Assembly (NCBI GenBank): GCA_946061355.1
Contig: CAMGRE010000164.1
Coordinates: forward strand, 1-5,149
DNA from: an uncultured bacterium
Lineage (GTDB): Bacteria > Bacillota > Clostridia > Lachnospirales > Lachnospiraceae
Direction of reading: 5' to 3'
Length of the DNA stretch: 5,149 bases
The translations under genes were made by a program, and so were the position numbers. The notes below the pieces were generated by a model, which had not been told where the DNA came from, searched no databases, and saw nothing but the letters and a program-made list of their open reading frames with translations. Below, one piece after another: positions 4,311 to 5,149 of the stretch (positions are counted from its first letter, which is position 1; every line of letters starts with the position of its first letter).

Positions 4311-5149
4311 TTACTTAATCGCCTTGCCATCGCGTCTTCTTACGATCAGCTTATTGGACTGTTTCTTCTTCTTTCTGGTCTTAAGACCCAGAGCAGGCTT
4401 GCCCCAAGGTGTGCTCGGACCGGGACGGCCGATACCTGTCTTGCCTTCACCACCACCATGCGGATGGTCGTTAGGGTTCATAACAGAACCGCGAACGGTA
4501 GGTCTGATGCCCATGTGACGCTTACGTCCGGCTTTACCGATATTGATCAGGCTGTGATCTCCATTTCCCACAACGCCTACCGTAGCACGGCAGATGATGG
4601 GAACCATTCTCATTTCTCCGGAAGGAAGACGAAGTGTTGCGTACTTTCCTTCTTTTGCCATTAACTGTGCGCTGTTTCCTGCGGAACGAACCATCTGTCC
4701 GCCCTTGCCGGGATACAGCTCAATGTTGTGTACCTGAGTACCAACAGGAATCTCTGATAAAGGAAGGCAATTGCCGATTCTTACCTCTGCCTCAGGACCG
4801 TTCATGACTTTCATACCGTCTGTGAGTCCTTCGGGAGCAAGAATATATGCCTTCTCGCCGTCTGCGTAGCAGATCAGTGCGATATTAGCTGTTCTGTTAG
4901 GATCATACTCGATTCCCAGTACGGTAGCAGGAATGCCATCCTTATATCTTTTGAAATCGATGATTCTGTATTTCCTTCTGGATCCGCCGCCGCGGTGTCT
5001 TACTGTGATCTTTCCCTGATTATTACGTCCGGCATTCTTCTTCAGAGATACGCAAAGGCTCTTCTCGGGAGTCTTCTTTGTAATCTCAGCAAAGTCAGAA
5101 CCGGTCATATTTCTTCTGGAAGGTGTATATGGGTTATATGTCTTAATTC
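4311..5149 (-). CDS. rplB: 50S ribosomal protein L2, nearly complete (5' end cut by window edge)
   Basis: The frame runs open to the right edge. Reading back from an internal ATG at 5106-5108, the upstream codons give IKTYNPYTPSRRN, the conserved L2 N-terminus. The true start is therefore beyond 5149 (likely M-G-I-K-T..., with the Gly codon split by the edge), and the full protein should be about 280 residues. Recognisable blocks are NQGKITVRHRGGGSRRKYRIIDFKR, VHNIELYPGKGGQMVRSAGNSAQLMAKEGKYATLRLPSGEMRMV and VMNPNDHPHGGGEGKTGIGRPGP. The first histidine of DHPHGGGEG (about residue 230 of the full protein) corresponds to E. coli H229, implicated in peptidyl transferase function. L2 joins the subunits and supports the catalytic centre. 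rplW, rplD, rplC and rpsJ are expected further upstream, outside the window. Confidence 0.98.
   Translation of the reverse strand, partial: IKTYNPYTPSRRNMTGSDFAEITKKTPEKSLCVSLKKNAGRNNQGKITVRHRGGGSRRKYRIIDFKRYKDGIPATVLGIEYDPNRTANIALICYADGEKAYILAPEGLTDGMKVMNGPEAEVRIGNCLPLSEIPVGTQVHNIELYPGKGGQMVRSAGNSAQLMAKEGKYATLRLPSGEMRMVPIICRATVGVVGNGDHSLINIGKAGRKRHMGIRPTVRGSVMNPNDHPHGGGEGKTGIGRPGPSTPWGKPALGLKTRKKKKQSNKLIVRRRDGKAIK

Noticed and set aside
4171..4518. Plus-strand open frame of 115 codons opposite rpsS and rplB
   Set aside because: It crosses the rpsS-rplB junction on the antisense strand with no recognisable domain. It is a shadow frame.
5106..5108. ATG as the start of rplB
   Set aside because: The codons upstream to the window edge encode the conserved L2 N-terminus (IKTYNPYTPSRRN), so this methionine is internal.

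Overview
The window is an internal slice of the S10-spc ribosomal protein gene cluster. All thirteen genes lie on the minus strand. In transcription order (right to left) they are rplB (its first base or so cut off by the window end), rpsS, rplV, rpsC, rplP, rpmC, rpsQ, rplN, rplX, rplE, rpsN (zinc type), rpsH and rplF (first 13 codons only). The classical boundary between the S10 and spc operons falls between rpsQ and rplN. Here it is only a 33-nt spacer with no visible promoter or terminator, so the genes probably form one continuous transcript.

The likely source is a member of Bacillota, class Clostridia, most probably Lachnospiraceae or a close relative. The reasons are: S14 is the short zinc-binding form; almost every gene has a strong AGGAGG-type Shine-Dalgarno site; L22 carries a lysine/arginine-rich N-terminal extension (MAKGHRSQIKRERN...); and the L2, L16 and L29 sequences resemble those I recall from gut Clostridia. 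The family-level call is inference from memory, without a database search.

Layout along the plus strand: 1-41 rplF start; 80-481 rpsH; 504-689 rpsN; 704-1243 rplE (GTG start); 1268-1579 rplX; 1592-1960 rplN; 1994-2248 rpsQ (GTG start); 2284-2493 rpmC; 2483-2920 rplP; 2920-3576 rpsC; 3588-3974 rplV; 4005-4286 rpsS; 4311-5149 rplB. Spacers are at most 38 nt, and two gene pairs overlap (rpsC/rplP by 1 nt, rplP/rpmC by 11 nt). No stretch over 300 nt lacks a gene. There are no RNA genes, mobile elements or CRISPR repeats.

The products are all structural ribosomal proteins. S19, S3, S17, S14 and S8 belong to the small subunit. L2, L22, L16, L29, L14, L24, L5 and L6 belong to the large subunit. All complete genes have normal family length and intact key motifs. 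I do not see an undescribed system here. The points worth a second look are small: two GTG starts, an imperfect SD site at the rplP/rpmC overlap, a small GNRA-capped hairpin at the rpmC stop codon, stop codons fused to SD sites, and the extended L22 N-terminus.
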